Positions 51,729-60,564 of a stretch of 64,000 nucleotides of DNA are shown here, in pieces; the stretch's first letter is position 1; each line of letters begins with the position of its first letter. Below the pieces are notes generated by a model. That model made no database searches, had not been told where the DNA came from, and saw only the letters and a list, made by a program, of their open reading frames with translations. The DNA is from an uncultured Clostridia bacterium (GTDB lineage Bacteria; Bacillota; Clostridia; Lachnospirales; Anaerotignaceae), in assembly GCA_910586765.1 (NCBI GenBank), contig CAJUJJ010000014.1, positions 7,040-71,039 of the forward strand. The letters are read 5' to 3'. The position numbers and the translations under genes were made by a program.

Positions 51729-52861
51729 ATTCTGGGAGGTCTTGGACCTTCAAATTGGTAATAATCTGTTTTAATACGTCCATTAAATAATTTTCGTTTT
51801 TTATCTGCTTTTCTTCCAAAAAGACTTTCAAAATATTCCATAGAAGTAATCAAATAAGTAGACCATGTTTTATCTTGTTTCATAATTTCTCCTAAAGCTC
51901 TATAAATATTTTCTACTTCTTTTAATTCTCCTATTCTTTCACCATAAGGCGGATTTGTAATTAGAACACCATATTTATCAGGCAGTTTTAAATCAAAACA
52001 AGATTTTACTTCAAATTGTATGCAATCGTCAACACCTGCTTTTATAGCATTTTCTTTTGCTAAATCAATGGCCTCTGCATCAATGTCACTTCCATAAATT
52101 TCGGGCATAACATCATATTTTATTGCTTTGTATGCTTCAATACGTTGTTGTTTCCATATTTTTTCACCTATTCTTTCCCATTGTTCAGAAGCAAATTTTC
52201 TATTTAGTCCAGGTGCAATATTTCTTGCTATCATAGCAGCTTCAATAGGAATTGTACCAGAGCCACAAAAAGGGTCTAAAAGAATACGTTCTTTTCTCCA
52301 ATAGCTTAATTGTACCATAGCAGAAGCTAATGTTTCTTTTAAAGGTGCAATCATAGCATTTTCTCTGTAGCCTCTTTTATGAAGTCCAGAACCAGAGGTG
52401 TCAATGGCTAATGTAACAACGTCTTTTAATATACCGACTTGTATAGTATAAGAAGCACCTGTTTCATCAAACCAGTCTGTATGATATTTTTGTTTTAACT
52501 TTTCAACAACTGCTTTTTTGACAATCGCTTGACAATCTGGAACGCTAAATAATGTAGATTTTACAGATTTTCCTACTACAGTAAATTTGCCATCTTCTGT
52601 AATCCATTCTCCCCAAGGCAATGCTTTTGTTTGTTCAAAAAGTTCATCAAATGTTACTGCTTTAAAAGTACCCATTTTTATCCAAATACGTCCCGCACAC
52701 CTTAGCCACAAATTTGCTTTTGCTATTGTTGTTTCATCTCCTGTAAATTCTACTCTGCCATCATATGTTTTTACATTTTTAAAACCTAGTGCAATTACTT
52801 CTCTTTTTAAAACTGCTTCTAAACCAAATGTGGAAGAAGCAATAAAATTAATATTTGACAT
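51725..52861 (-). CDS. rlmL: THUMP-domain 23S rRNA (guanine-N2) methyltransferase, RlmL/YpsC type
   Basis: 378 residues. A THUMP domain occupies about 45-155, then a class I SAM domain with LLDPFCGSGTIPIEAAMI and the N-6/N-2 methylase motif TNPPYGER. It lacks the second RlmK module of the E. coli fusion, like B. subtilis YpsC. The target guanine is inferred from the family. GGAG precedes the ATG; the gene diverges from tgt. Confidence 0.87.
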   Translation of the reverse strand: MSNINFIASSTFGLEAVLKREVIALGFKNVKTYDGRVEFTGDETTIAKANLWLRCAGRIWIKMGTFKAVTFDELFEQTKALPWGEWITEDGKFTVVGKSVKSTLFSVPDCQAIVKKAVVEKLKQKYHTDWFDETGASYTIQVGILKDVVTLAIDTSGSGLHKRGYRENAMIAPLKETLASAMVQLSYWRKERILLDPFCGSGTIPIEAAMIARNIAPGLNRKFASEQWERIGEKIWKQQRIEAYKAIKYDVMPEIYGSDIDAEAIDLAKENAIKAGVDDCIQFEVKSCFDLKLPDKYGVLITNPPYGERIGELKEVENIYRALGEIMKQDKTWSTYLITSMEYFESLFGRKADKKRKLFNGRIKTDYYQFEGPRPPRI

Positions 52862-52950
52862 AAATTTCTCCGTTCTTTTATTATAATATTATAAAATTTT
52901 ATTTTGTATTATAAATTATAACAGAATTTAACGATATATGGGAATATAAC

Positions 52951-52979
52951 TTGAAAAAAAAACAAAAAAAATGTATAGT
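52951..52979 (+). promoter_or_regulatory. Promoter of tgt
   Basis: TTGAAA at 52951-52956, a 17-base A-rich spacer and TATAGT at 52974-52979. Confidence 0.7.
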
Positions 52980-53014
52980 ATTAAAAATAATATAACAAAG
53001 AAATGAGGAAAAAA

Positions 53015-54145
53015 ATGTACAAATTATTAAAAGTAGAAGGCAGAGCCAAAAGAGGAGAATTTTATACTCCACATGGTGTCATACAGACACCTGTTTTTAT
53101 GAATGTAGGTACAATAGCGGCAATAAAGGGAGCGGTGTCTTCAGAAGATTTAGAAAGAGTAAATTGTCAAGTAGAATTGTCAAATACTTATCATCTGCAC
53201 GTTCGTCCAGGAGATGAAATTGTTAAAAAATTAGGTGGTATTCATAAATTTATGGTTTGGAATAAACCAATATTAACGGACTCAGGAGGATTTCAAGTAT
53301 TTTCATTGACTTCTTTGAGAAAAATAAAAGAAGAAGGTGTTTATTTTTCTTCTCACGTAGATGGAAGAAAGATTTTTATGGGGCCAGAGGAAAGTATGAA
53401 AATACAGTCAAATTTAGCATCTACTATTGCTATGGCATTTGATGAATGTATAGGTATTCCAGCAGAAAGGGAATATGTAAAAAATTCTGTAGATAGAACA
53501 ACAAGATGGTTAGAACGTTGTAAAAAAGCACTTTATGAGTTAAATCAAAAAGAAGATACTATTAATAAAAAACAAATGCTTTTCGGTATTAATCAAGGTG
53601 CAATATATGAAGACATTCGTATTGAACACGCAAAAAGAATTTCTGATATGGATTTAGATGGCTATGCTATAGGTGGATTGGCAGTAGGAGAAACTCATGC
53701 CGAAATGTATCACATATTGGAGGAAGTAGTACCTTATTTGCCTCAAAATAAACCAACATATTTAATGGGAGTAGGTACACCAGAAAATATATTAGAGGCA
53801 ATAGAAAGAGGTGTTGACTTTTTTGATTGTGTATTACCTTCCAGAAATGGTCGTCATGCTCATGTTTATACCAATGCAGGCAAATTAAATTTGTTAAATG
53901 CAAAATATGAATTAGACGATACTCCTATAGAGCAGGGGTGTGGCTGTCCAGCTTGCCAAAGATATACAAGGGCATATATTCGTCATCTATTTAAGGCAAA
54001 AGAAATGCTTGCTATGAGATTGTGTGTACTTCATAATTTATACTTTTTTAATCAAATGATGGCAGAAGTAAGACAAGCATTGGAAGAAGGGCGTTTTGCT
54101 CAGTACAAAAAACAAAAATTAGAAGGTTTTAAACAGAATTCATAG
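53015..54145 (+). CDS. tgt: tRNA-guanine transglycosylase
   Basis: Exchanges G34 for the queuosine precursor preQ1 in tRNAs with GUN anticodons. 376 residues from ATG 53015; GAGG is 6 bases upstream, and an ATG four codons earlier overlaps it. Catalytic D89 (LTDSGGFQVFS) and D271 (DCVLPSRNGRHA); zinc ligands C309, C311, C314 and H340. yajC follows behind its own promoter. Confidence 0.97.
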   Translation: MYKLLKVEGRAKRGEFYTPHGVIQTPVFMNVGTIAAIKGAVSSEDLERVNCQVELSNTYHLHVRPGDEIVKKLGGIHKFMVWNKPILTDSGGFQVFSLTSLRKIKEEGVYFSSHVDGRKIFMGPEESMKIQSNLASTIAMAFDECIGIPAEREYVKNSVDRTTRWLERCKKALYELNQKEDTINKKQMLFGINQGAIYEDIRIEHAKRISDMDLDGYAIGGLAVGETHAEMYHILEEVVPYLPQNKPTYLMGVGTPENILEAIERGVDFFDCVLPSRNGRHAHVYTNAGKLNLLNAKYELDDTPIEQGCGCPACQRYTRAYIRHLFKAKEMLAMRLCVLHNLYFFNQMMAEVRQALEEGRFAQYKKQKLEGFKQNS

Positions 54146-54152
54146 TCTTTTG

Positions 54153-54181
54153 TTGACGTATGGAAATAAATTTTATATAAT
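54153..54181 (+). promoter_or_regulatory. Promoter of yajC
   Basis: TTGACG at 54153-54158, 17 bases, and consensus TATAAT at 54176-54181, starting only 7 bases after the tgt stop. Confidence 0.75.
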
Positions 54182-54225
54182 AATATACTGTATATGAATT
54201 TTATAGAAAGATAAGGAGAATGTAT

Positions 54226-54705
54226 ATGAGTTTATCAACATTTTTATTAGATGTTACTACGCCAATTATACCTTCAGGCGGTACACAGGCAGCAGCACCT
54301 GTTGCAGATGCAGCAGCACAAACACAACAAGCAGCAGGAGGATTTGCAAGCAATCCTTTTATGGTAATTGTAATGTATTGTGTTATTATATTTGCAGTAA
54401 TGTATTTCTTTTCTATTCGTCCTACAAGAAAAAGAGAACAAAAAATGGAAGAATTAAGAAATGAAATTGCTGTTGGGGATACTGTAATGCTCAACAGTGG
54501 ATTATTTGGTAAAGTTGCAGATATTACAGCAGAATGTTTTGTAATTGAATTTGGCACAAATAAAGGAGTAAAAATACCTGTTTTAAAACAAGAAGTATTT
54601 GCAAAAAAAGAGCCAAATCTGTCTAATAAAGAAATTGAACAACCAAAACCAGAAAAAGAGAAAAAAGGTTTTCTCGGATTGGGAAAGAAAAAAGAGTCTG
54701 AATAA
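54226..54705 (+). CDS. yajC: Preprotein translocase subunit YajC
   Basis: Accessory Sec subunit, 159 residues. An Ala/Gln-rich N terminus is followed by one membrane span at about 43-62 (MVIVMYCVIIFAVMYFF), then SIRPTRKREQKM and the soluble KOW-like domain (VGDTVMLNSGLFGKV), ending in a Lys-rich tail. It starts at ATG 54226, 7 bases after AAGGAG; an ATG two codons earlier is too close. tgt-yajC is a widespread pairing. Confidence 0.93.
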   Translation: MSLSTFLLDVTTPIIPSGGTQAAAPVADAAAQTQQAAGGFASNPFMVIVMYCVIIFAVMYFFSIRPTRKREQKMEELRNEIAVGDTVMLNSGLFGKVADITAECFVIEFGTNKGVKIPVLKQEVFAKKEPNLSNKEIEQPKPEKEKKGFLGLGKKKESE

Positions 54706-54711
54706 ATATGA

Positions 54712-54736
54712 AAAAAAGCCCTTAATGGGCTTTTTT
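54712..54736. terminator. Bidirectional terminator
   Basis: aaaaaagccc (54712-54721) pairs with gggctttttt (54727-54736) across a 5-base loop, between the convergent yajC and PBP-fold genes. Confidence 0.9.
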
Positions 54737-55823
54737 AATTGAGAGGAATATATCCGCTTTGCTCTATCAGTTGCTGTCCAGTTAGCGATGTTAAATATTG
54801 TACAAGAGTTCTTTCTGGTGAATTTGCATTGCTATTTGTTCTGACAATGGCATAATAGTTTGTCATAATAGGGTAAATGCCCCTTTTGATATTTCTTTTG
54901 GTAGGATAAATACCATCAATAGCGAGCATTTTAATATTGTAATCAAAAAGCATATTGCTGGCATAATAATAAGTATCATATGCTATAGCATACTCTCCTC
55001 CATCATAATAAGAAGTTGCTTTTTCCAGTTCACGGTTTTCATTTATTTTAATTTGATGCGGTGGTTCCATAACACTACTTTTAGACAAAACAAGGGAATG
55101 AAACAAATATTGTATAAGAGAATTTTCAGGCTTTTGGTATGCAACAATATCTTCTTCTTCTCTCGTAAAGTTTTCCCAATTTGTAATACTTCCAGAATAA
55201 ATATTTTGAATATCTTCTAAATATAAATTTTGCAAACTGTTTTTGTTGCTAACTAAAAATACAATAGCTTCATTTGCAATAGGAATTAATTCTAATTCTG
55301 TATAATATTGCTGTTGTAGTGCTAATAAATCATCAGAAAGAAAAGGAGAAAGTATAATGTCATATTCTCCAGATAATAATTTTTGAATATTATTTTCTAT
55401 TGTGTCATAATACAGTACCGTTTCATACTCTGGTATACTGTGATAAAATGCAGAAACAATATTTTCTCCTATAGGTGCTGTAACAGCACAAACACCAATT
55501 TTAGGAAAAGAACCATCATAAAAGTCTGTTGTAGAAAATTGTGTCCAGTCAATTTGAGGTGTTTGCTCTGTTATTTCTTCTGCTGTTTGTTCTGTATCTT
55601 CTGTCATTTGTTCTGTATTTTGAGGTGTTTGTTCGTCATTTTCTTCTGTTTTTTGAACTGTTTTTTGTAAATCTATTTTTGGTGTTTGTTCTGGCATTTT
55701 ATCAGCAGTTTGTGTTTGCTGTTGAGTTTTTTCTGCAAAGCTCATATAAATTGCAGTAGAAACCATACTAACAAATAATAGAACGAATAAAAAATATATC
55801 ACTATTTTTGTAGACTTTTTCAT
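54735..55823 (-). CDS. Membrane-anchored PstS-type substrate-binding-fold protein
   Basis: 362 residues. One N-terminal membrane span (about 7-29) is not followed by a lipobox. Residues about 32-95 are a low-complexity Glu/Gln/Thr linker with repeated TEQT/TPQ units. From about 105 the sequence matches the PstS-like binding fold (KIGVCAVTAPIGENI; YSGSITNWENF; a C-terminal LTGQQLIEQSGYIP). No permease or ATPase gene adjoins it, so it may act as a surface receptor or decoy rather than in phosphate uptake. Cotranscribed with the lipoprotein upstream. Confidence 0.75.
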   Translation of the reverse strand: MKKSTKIVIYFLFVLLFVSMVSTAIYMSFAEKTQQQTQTADKMPEQTPKIDLQKTVQKTEENDEQTPQNTEQMTEDTEQTAEEITEQTPQIDWTQFSTTDFYDGSFPKIGVCAVTAPIGENIVSAFYHSIPEYETVLYYDTIENNIQKLLSGEYDIILSPFLSDDLLALQQQYYTELELIPIANEAIVFLVSNKNSLQNLYLEDIQNIYSGSITNWENFTREEEDIVAYQKPENSLIQYLFHSLVLSKSSVMEPPHQIKINENRELEKATSYYDGGEYAIAYDTYYYASNMLFDYNIKMLAIDGIYPTKRNIKRGIYPIMTNYYAIVRTNSNANSPERTLVQYLTSLTGQQLIEQSGYIPLN

Positions 55824-55838
55824 ATAAAACTCCTTTTG

Positions 55839-57275
55839 TTAAAAATTTGAATATTTTGAAAAATCAAATAGCTTACTTTCATAAACAACATTCATAGTAC
55901 CATCTTCAGCAGGAGGCTGTAAAGGCACTGTAATTTTTCCACTATTTTCTAATGTAAAATCTGTATCATCTAAATGATATTGCTGTAATTCTGTTAAATT
56001 ATCTATACTTTCGGGCAGCAATAAATCACGAACAGATAATTGTTCTCCACTAGGCATATGTATTAATATATTTCTCTGATTAAATAAATATTGATTATTT
56101 ACTGTAGCATTACTTAATATAAATACCTTTAAAAAGGGGCCTACTCCTTTATATGCCACTACTTTAAAAGAACAAGAGTCTGCTTTTGACATATAATTCA
56201 ATATAGGGTTTGTATCAGCATATATTCTTTGTGAAACATCTAATTGTTCATTTACTCTGTCTGTCATACTTTGATTTTTGTAATTTCTAACAGAAACAAA
56301 TAATGTATCTTCACAGCCTTCTATTGTAATAGAATTGTCTTGTTGTACTGCAAAAGTATCTGTTGTATCAATAAACTGTTTTGTAAGCAAATTTGGAATA
56401 TCCATAATATCTTCCACTTCATTGGGTGAAAAAGATAAATAAGGTACTAAAAGAGACAAATTCAATGTAACGGTTGTATTACCAATACAATAAGGATTTT
56501 GTTCATTTAGTAATACTAAAAAATGTGGTTCTGTATCTGTATCCAATCCAATATCATAATATAATGAAAAATCATTTTCTGATAAATTGGAAAATGTACG
56601 TTTTAATATATTAAAATATTCTTCATTTTCAGATAGCAATTTGTTTTGAATACATCTTTCTAACACTGAAATATATTTTCTATCTGAAAATAATTCTTGT
56701 AACTGTGCCTCCCTTTTTTCTTTAACATTATAAAACTTTGTAATATAATAAGTATTTTCTTCAATAGAATATAGCTCTATTTCTTCATTGGTGTTTAAGT
56801 TTATAATACTAGGAGTGGCAGTTAATTTTATACTAGCATAATATCCAATAAAGGACAATGTACCTTCTATAGAAATACGATTTTGTAAAGAATTTGCTGG
56901 TACTGCTGTCTGCTGTTGTAATATTGAAAAATCGATATTGGATAATACAGCGTCACCAAATTCAGAACTTAAATTTTCTATAAAAGCATTTAATTCTTTT
57001 TCTAATTCAGGTTTTAAATTTTTTGCTTTAGGTAAATGTTCTGTTATAGTAATATCATTTGACACAAATTCCAATGGAGCAGAATATTCTGTCATAGTAT
57101 TTTTTATTGTTCTGGTAGAAGGCATATAAATCCATGCAGCACATTCTGATTGTGAAGTTTTTTTTGCAGAAGCTGTATTTTGTTTTTCTTCTCCAAAAAG
57201 TGTATTTATTTTTTGACAGCCTATGCAAAAACAAACAGAAATCATTGTAACAATAAGAACTATTTTTTTTAACAT
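55839..57275 (-). CDS. Lipoprotein with DUF4163/DUF3298-like region
   Basis: 478 residues from the ATG at 57275 (AAAGGAG upstream); a frame 12 codons longer is rejected. The signal peptide ends in a lipobox-like VCFCIGC, C about residue 20. The middle (FSDRKYISVLERCIQNKL to LVPYLSF) has the alternating pattern of RsiV/PdaC-type DUF4163-DUF3298 domains, by eye only. The C-terminal third is unknown. It is 15 bases upstream of the PBP-fold gene and is presumably exposed on the outer face of the membrane. Confidence 0.68.
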   Translation of the reverse strand: MLKKIVLIVTMISVCFCIGCQKINTLFGEEKQNTASAKKTSQSECAAWIYMPSTRTIKNTMTEYSAPLEFVSNDITITEHLPKAKNLKPELEKELNAFIENLSSEFGDAVLSNIDFSILQQQTAVPANSLQNRISIEGTLSFIGYYASIKLTATPSIINLNTNEEIELYSIEENTYYITKFYNVKEKREAQLQELFSDRKYISVLERCIQNKLLSENEEYFNILKRTFSNLSENDFSLYYDIGLDTDTEPHFLVLLNEQNPYCIGNTTVTLNLSLLVPYLSFSPNEVEDIMDIPNLLTKQFIDTTDTFAVQQDNSITIEGCEDTLFVSVRNYKNQSMTDRVNEQLDVSQRIYADTNPILNYMSKADSCSFKVVAYKGVGPFLKVFILSNATVNNQYLFNQRNILIHMPSGEQLSVRDLLLPESIDNLTELQQYHLDDTDFTLENSGKITVPLQPPAEDGTMNVVYESKLFDFSKYSNF

Positions 57276-57299
57276 AACAAAACTCCTTTCAAGTGAAAG

Positions 57300-57385
57300 A
57301 TAACAGAACATCGTTAATTCCTATCTGCTTGAATTGTTACGAAGTCTGTTATATTAAGAGTATAGCTTTTTGAGCAAAAAGTCAA
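57300..57385 (-). promoter_or_regulatory. Promoter and leader dyad of the lipoprotein operon
   Basis: On the minus strand, TTGACT (57385-57380) is followed 15 bases on by TATACT (57364-57359), or 17 bases on by TACTCT. A dyad begins at the predicted start: ataacaga/tctgttat (57300-57307 with 57345-57352), plus a shorter aattc/gaatt pairing inside. It could be an operator or a 5' hairpin. Confidence 0.45.
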
Positions 57386-57453
57386 TTCGTAGATATAGAC
57401 AATTATAAAAAAATCGTTTAAAATGGAAAAAATACGTTATAAGGAGAAAAGAA

Positions 57454-58302
57454 ATGAACTGGGGAGAAATTTTTAAAGCATTTTTATTTGGTGTCATAGA
57501 AGGCATTACAGAATGGTTGCCCATCAGTAGTACAGGACATATGATACTTTTGCAGGAATTTGTAACATTAAAAATGTCGGCAGAATTTATGGAGATGTTT
57601 TTTGTTGTAATACAATTAGGTGCAATATTAGCAGTTGTGTTATTATATTGGAATAAATTGTTTCCTTTTTCTTTTAAAAGGGGAGTGCAAATTAAAATAC
57701 CAATATTACAAATGTGGTTTAAAATTATATTTGCCTGTATTCCAGCAGCAGTAGTAGGAATATTGTTTGATGACCAGTTAAATGATTGGTTTTATAATTA
57801 TCAAACAGTATCTATTATGTTAATATTATTTGGTATATTATTTTTGGTCATTGAGAATATGAATTATGGAAAAAGACCAGAAATTGTAAAACTTTCTCAA
57901 ATTACATATAAAACTGCTTTTTTAATAGGACTGTTTCAGCTAATTGCCGCAGTATTTCCGGGAACTTCTCGCTCTGGTGCAACCATTATTGGAGGACTTC
58001 TGATTGGTATGTCACGTACTGTTGCAGCAGAATTTACATTCTTTTTGGCTGTGCCTGTAATGTTCGGAGCAAGTTTGTTAAAATTGATAAAATTTGGTAT
58101 AAAATTTGAAAGCGATGAAGTAGCTGTTCTTCTGGTGGGAATGATAGTAGCATTTGTGGTTTCCATTATTTCTATTAAATTTTTAATGAACTATATTAAG
58201 AAAAACAATTTTAAATCGTTTGGCTGGTACAGAATTGTACTCGGAATATTGGTATTGCTTTATTTTGGTATACAAACACTTTTAGGTTTTATTGCCGCAT
58301 AA
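57454..58302 (+). CDS. uppP: Undecaprenyl-diphosphatase UppP (BacA)
   Basis: Integral membrane phosphatase that recycles undecaprenyl pyrophosphate for cell-wall synthesis; overexpression gives bacitracin resistance. 282 residues, about eight spans. Signature blocks EGITEWLPISSTGHM (17-31) and FPGTSRSGATIIGG are intact. AAGGAG precedes ATG 57454. Confidence 0.96.
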   Translation: MNWGEIFKAFLFGVIEGITEWLPISSTGHMILLQEFVTLKMSAEFMEMFFVVIQLGAILAVVLLYWNKLFPFSFKRGVQIKIPILQMWFKIIFACIPAAVVGILFDDQLNDWFYNYQTVSIMLILFGILFLVIENMNYGKRPEIVKLSQITYKTAFLIGLFQLIAAVFPGTSRSGATIIGGLLIGMSRTVAAEFTFFLAVPVMFGASLLKLIKFGIKFESDEVAVLLVGMIVAFVVSIISIKFLMNYIKKNNFKSFGWYRIVLGILVLLYFGIQTLLGFIAA

Positions 58303-58307
58303 ATAAA

Positions 58308-58362
58308 AAAACCAGATGTCAAAATTTAGTATTTTAAATATTGACAGACTGGTTTTGTTTTT
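58308..58362 (+). terminator. Terminator after uppP
   Basis: Stem aaaaccag/ctggtttt (58308-58315 with 58349-58356), extended inside by tgtcaa/ttgaca, with a T-rich tail. Confidence 0.8.
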
Positions 58363-58384
58363 TATTATAAACATTTTTGCTATT

Positions 58385-58501
58385 CTATAGCTTTTTTATA
58401 GTTTTTTTCACACTTTCCCATTTATAGTAACAAACACCTAAATTATATTATGCTTGAGTATTTCCTTGAATTGCTACCTTCTCTAATTCTATTAGTGTCA
58501 T
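58385..58501 (-). pseudogene. Decayed 5' fragment of a Sel1-repeat gene
   Basis: Reading the minus strand from the ATG at 58501 gives MTLIELEKVAIQGNTQA, then a stop (TAA where the intact gene has CAA), then YNLGVCYY. The first 26 codons align without gaps to the intact Sel1 gene just upstream (17 of 26 residues identical by eye). A second stop (TAG) follows at codon 39. The remainder of the repeats is missing. Confidence 0.8.
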
Positions 58502-58564
58502 TATTTTTCTCTTTTGTTTGTTCCCTTTATTATAATAATACTATTTTTATGATGTAATGTGATT

Positions 58565-59749
58565 TTAGATTTCATCTGGTATATGAATATAAACATAACA
58601 AGTATCTAAATTTTGTTGTGCTTTTGTATGTCCCTGTTCAGCTGCTTTAGTGAACCATTTTATAGCTTCTATAAAATTTTGTTCTATGCCATACCCATTA
58701 TGATAACAATGACCTAGATTATTCTGAGCATCAGCATTTCCTTGTTCAGCAGCTTTGGTGTACCATTTTACAGCTTCCGTATAATTTTGTTCTACACCCT
58801 CTCCATCACAATAACAATTGCCTAAATTGACCTGAGCTTTTGCGTATCCCTGTTCAGCAGATTTTTTATACCATTGTGCTGCCATAGCATAATCTTTAGA
58901 CACTCCAAAGCCATTATCATAACAAACTGCTAAATTATATTGTGCTGTTGCATTTCCTTGTTCAGCAGCTTTGGTGTACCATTTTACAGCTAGTGTATCG
59001 TCTTTTTTAACCCCCCAACCAACAGAATAACAAAGTGCCAAATTAAATTGTGCTTCAGCATAGCCTTGTTTTGCAGCTTCAGTGAACCATTCTACAGCTT
59101 TGGTATAATCTTGTTCCACACCTTCCCCATTATAATAACACATACCTAAACGAAATTGTGATAAATAAAATCCATTTTCAGCAGCTTTAGTATACCATTT
59201 CACAGCCTCAGTATAATTTTGTTCTATGTGTTCGCCAGTATAATAAAAATTACCTAAATTATACTGAGCACTATCATCTCCGTTTTCAGCAGCTTTAGTA
59301 TACCATTTTATAGCTTTGATATAATCTTGTTCTACACCTTCCCCACAATTATAACAACAACCTAAATTAAACTGTGCTATAGTATGTCCTTGTTCAGCAG
59401 CTTTGGTGTACCATTTCACAGCTTCCGTATAATTTTGTATTACACCTTTTCCATAATCATAACAACAACCTAAATTAAACTGTGCTTTAGTATGTCCTTG
59501 TTCAGCAGCTTTAGTATACCATTTCATAGCTTTGGTATAATCTTGTTCTACACCTTCCCCATAATCATAACAACAACCTAAATTAAACTGTGCTATAGTA
59601 TGTCCTTGTTCTGCTGCTTTAGCATACCATTGTGCTGCTATAGCATTATCTTTAGGTACTTTGTCACCAGCATCATAGCAACGTCCTAATTCATATTGTG
59701 CTTGAGCATCACCTTGCTCTGCTGCCTTCTCTAATTCTTTTAGTGTCAT
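58565..59749 (-). CDS. Sel1-like (TPR) repeat protein
   Basis: 394 residues made of ten complete 36-residue Sel1 units plus a partial one, each of the form KAAEQG-x4-AQ-x-NLG-x-CY. It has no signal peptide or membrane span, so it is cytosolic and probably a protein-interaction scaffold. GGAGGG precedes the ATG. The DNA is a 108-base tandem array. It lies 24 bases downstream of the DUF1836 gene on the same strand. Confidence 0.9.
   Translation of the reverse strand: MTLKELEKAAEQGDAQAQYELGRCYDAGDKVPKDNAIAAQWYAKAAEQGHTIAQFNLGCCYDYGEGVEQDYTKAMKWYTKAAEQGHTKAQFNLGCCYDYGKGVIQNYTEAVKWYTKAAEQGHTIAQFNLGCCYNCGEGVEQDYIKAIKWYTKAAENGDDSAQYNLGNFYYTGEHIEQNYTEAVKWYTKAAENGFYLSQFRLGMCYYNGEGVEQDYTKAVEWFTEAAKQGYAEAQFNLALCYSVGWGVKKDDTLAVKWYTKAAEQGNATAQYNLAVCYDNGFGVSKDYAMAAQWYKKSAEQGYAKAQVNLGNCYCDGEGVEQNYTEAVKWYTKAAEQGNADAQNNLGHCYHNGYGIEQNFIEAIKWFTKAAEQGHTKAQQNLDTCYVYIHIPDEI
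58590..59749. repeat. 108-bp tandem repeats encoding the Sel1 units
   Basis: About ten imperfect copies of a 36-codon unit make up nearly the entire gene. The copies from about 59340 to 59640 are most alike (CCYDYGEG-type units), which points to recent expansion or conversion at the 5' end. Confidence 0.8.
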
Positions 59750-59773
59750 TGTTTTCCCTCCTGTTTTTTGTCT

Positions 59774-60382
59774 TTATGATTTTGAAGTTGTTTTTTTGAC
59801 AGAAAAATGAGCGTCTAATATTTTCTCTGCTATTCTCTTTTCTGTATTAGACTGTATTATTAACTGTAATACAACAATAATATTTTGAATGGTTTCATTT
59901 TCGTATTGATGATATTGTGGTGATACGATTGTATTTTGCATATAGTTATTTTCTAATACCATAGCAATATTTTTTTGATTTTGTTTTTGTAGTTCCACAA
60001 AGTCGCTATAAATCATTTCTAAAAGGGGAGATTGCACGTTTTTAGTCAGTTCTTCTGTAACAGGTTTAAGAAGTCTACTGATGTCTGATATAGACAGTAT
60101 TGATTTTAAATGATAAATCATAATTAAAAGCATAATATGATTTTTGGTGTATTTCTTTTTTTGAGGAGGCGGAAAAATTTTTGCTTTAGCATAGTTGTTT
60201 ATCATTGTTTTAGTAAGTATTTTATCATTTTTGTTGCGTTTGCAGTCAGATAAAGCACTTTCTATAAATGTAGTAACTTGGTCCATATATAAATCTATGT
60301 TAGGTATGGTTTCTATTGGCACAATAACCTGACTGTGTGATATTTCTGAAATTTGTTCTATAATATTTTTTTGTTCATTCAT
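59774..60382 (-). CDS. DUF1836 family protein
   Basis: 202 residues. The core ILTKTMINNYAKAKIFPPP followed by KYTKNHIMLLIMIYHLK is the DUF1836 signature, which resembles a MerR-like winged HTH. A regulatory role is likely but unproven. It is first gene of the minus-strand pair with the Sel1 gene and is divergent from the hemolysin III gene, from which it is separated by 182 bases with promoters in both directions. Confidence 0.85.
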   Translation of the reverse strand: MNEQKNIIEQISEISHSQVIVPIETIPNIDLYMDQVTTFIESALSDCKRNKNDKILTKTMINNYAKAKIFPPPQKKKYTKNHIMLLIMIYHLKSILSISDISRLLKPVTEELTKNVQSPLLEMIYSDFVELQKQNQKNIAMVLENNYMQNTIVSPQYHQYENETIQNIIVVLQLIIQSNTEKRIAEKILDAHFSVKKTTSKS

Positions 60383-60427
60383 AATAGTTCACCTGTATTT
60401 TTTTAGTATAATGATGTAAGTAACTTT

Positions 60428-60456
60428 ATTATATAGTATTACAAACTATGTATCAA
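60428..60456 (-). promoter_or_regulatory. Promoter of DUF1836-Sel1
   Basis: On the minus strand TTGATA (60456-60451), 17 bases, and consensus TATAAT (60433-60428). Confidence 0.72.
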
Positions 60457-60477
60457 TAAAAAAAGAAAAAATTTTTA

Positions 60478-60506
60478 TTGTAAAAGAAATGGAAAAGGGG
60501 TATAAT
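60478..60506 (+). promoter_or_regulatory. Promoter of the hemolysin III family gene
   Basis: TTGTAA at 60478-60483, 17 bases, and consensus TATAAT at 60501-60506; a second TATAAT lies 14 bases on. Confidence 0.72.
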
Positions 60507-60564
60507 ATCATTATGATATAATGTAGTTTTAAAAACTAGATGATGTAGTTAGGAGATGAATACA

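Noticed and set aside
58565..59749. CRISPR array suggested by regular repeats
   Set aside because: The 108-base units are continuous coding DNA for Sel1 repeats, without spacers.
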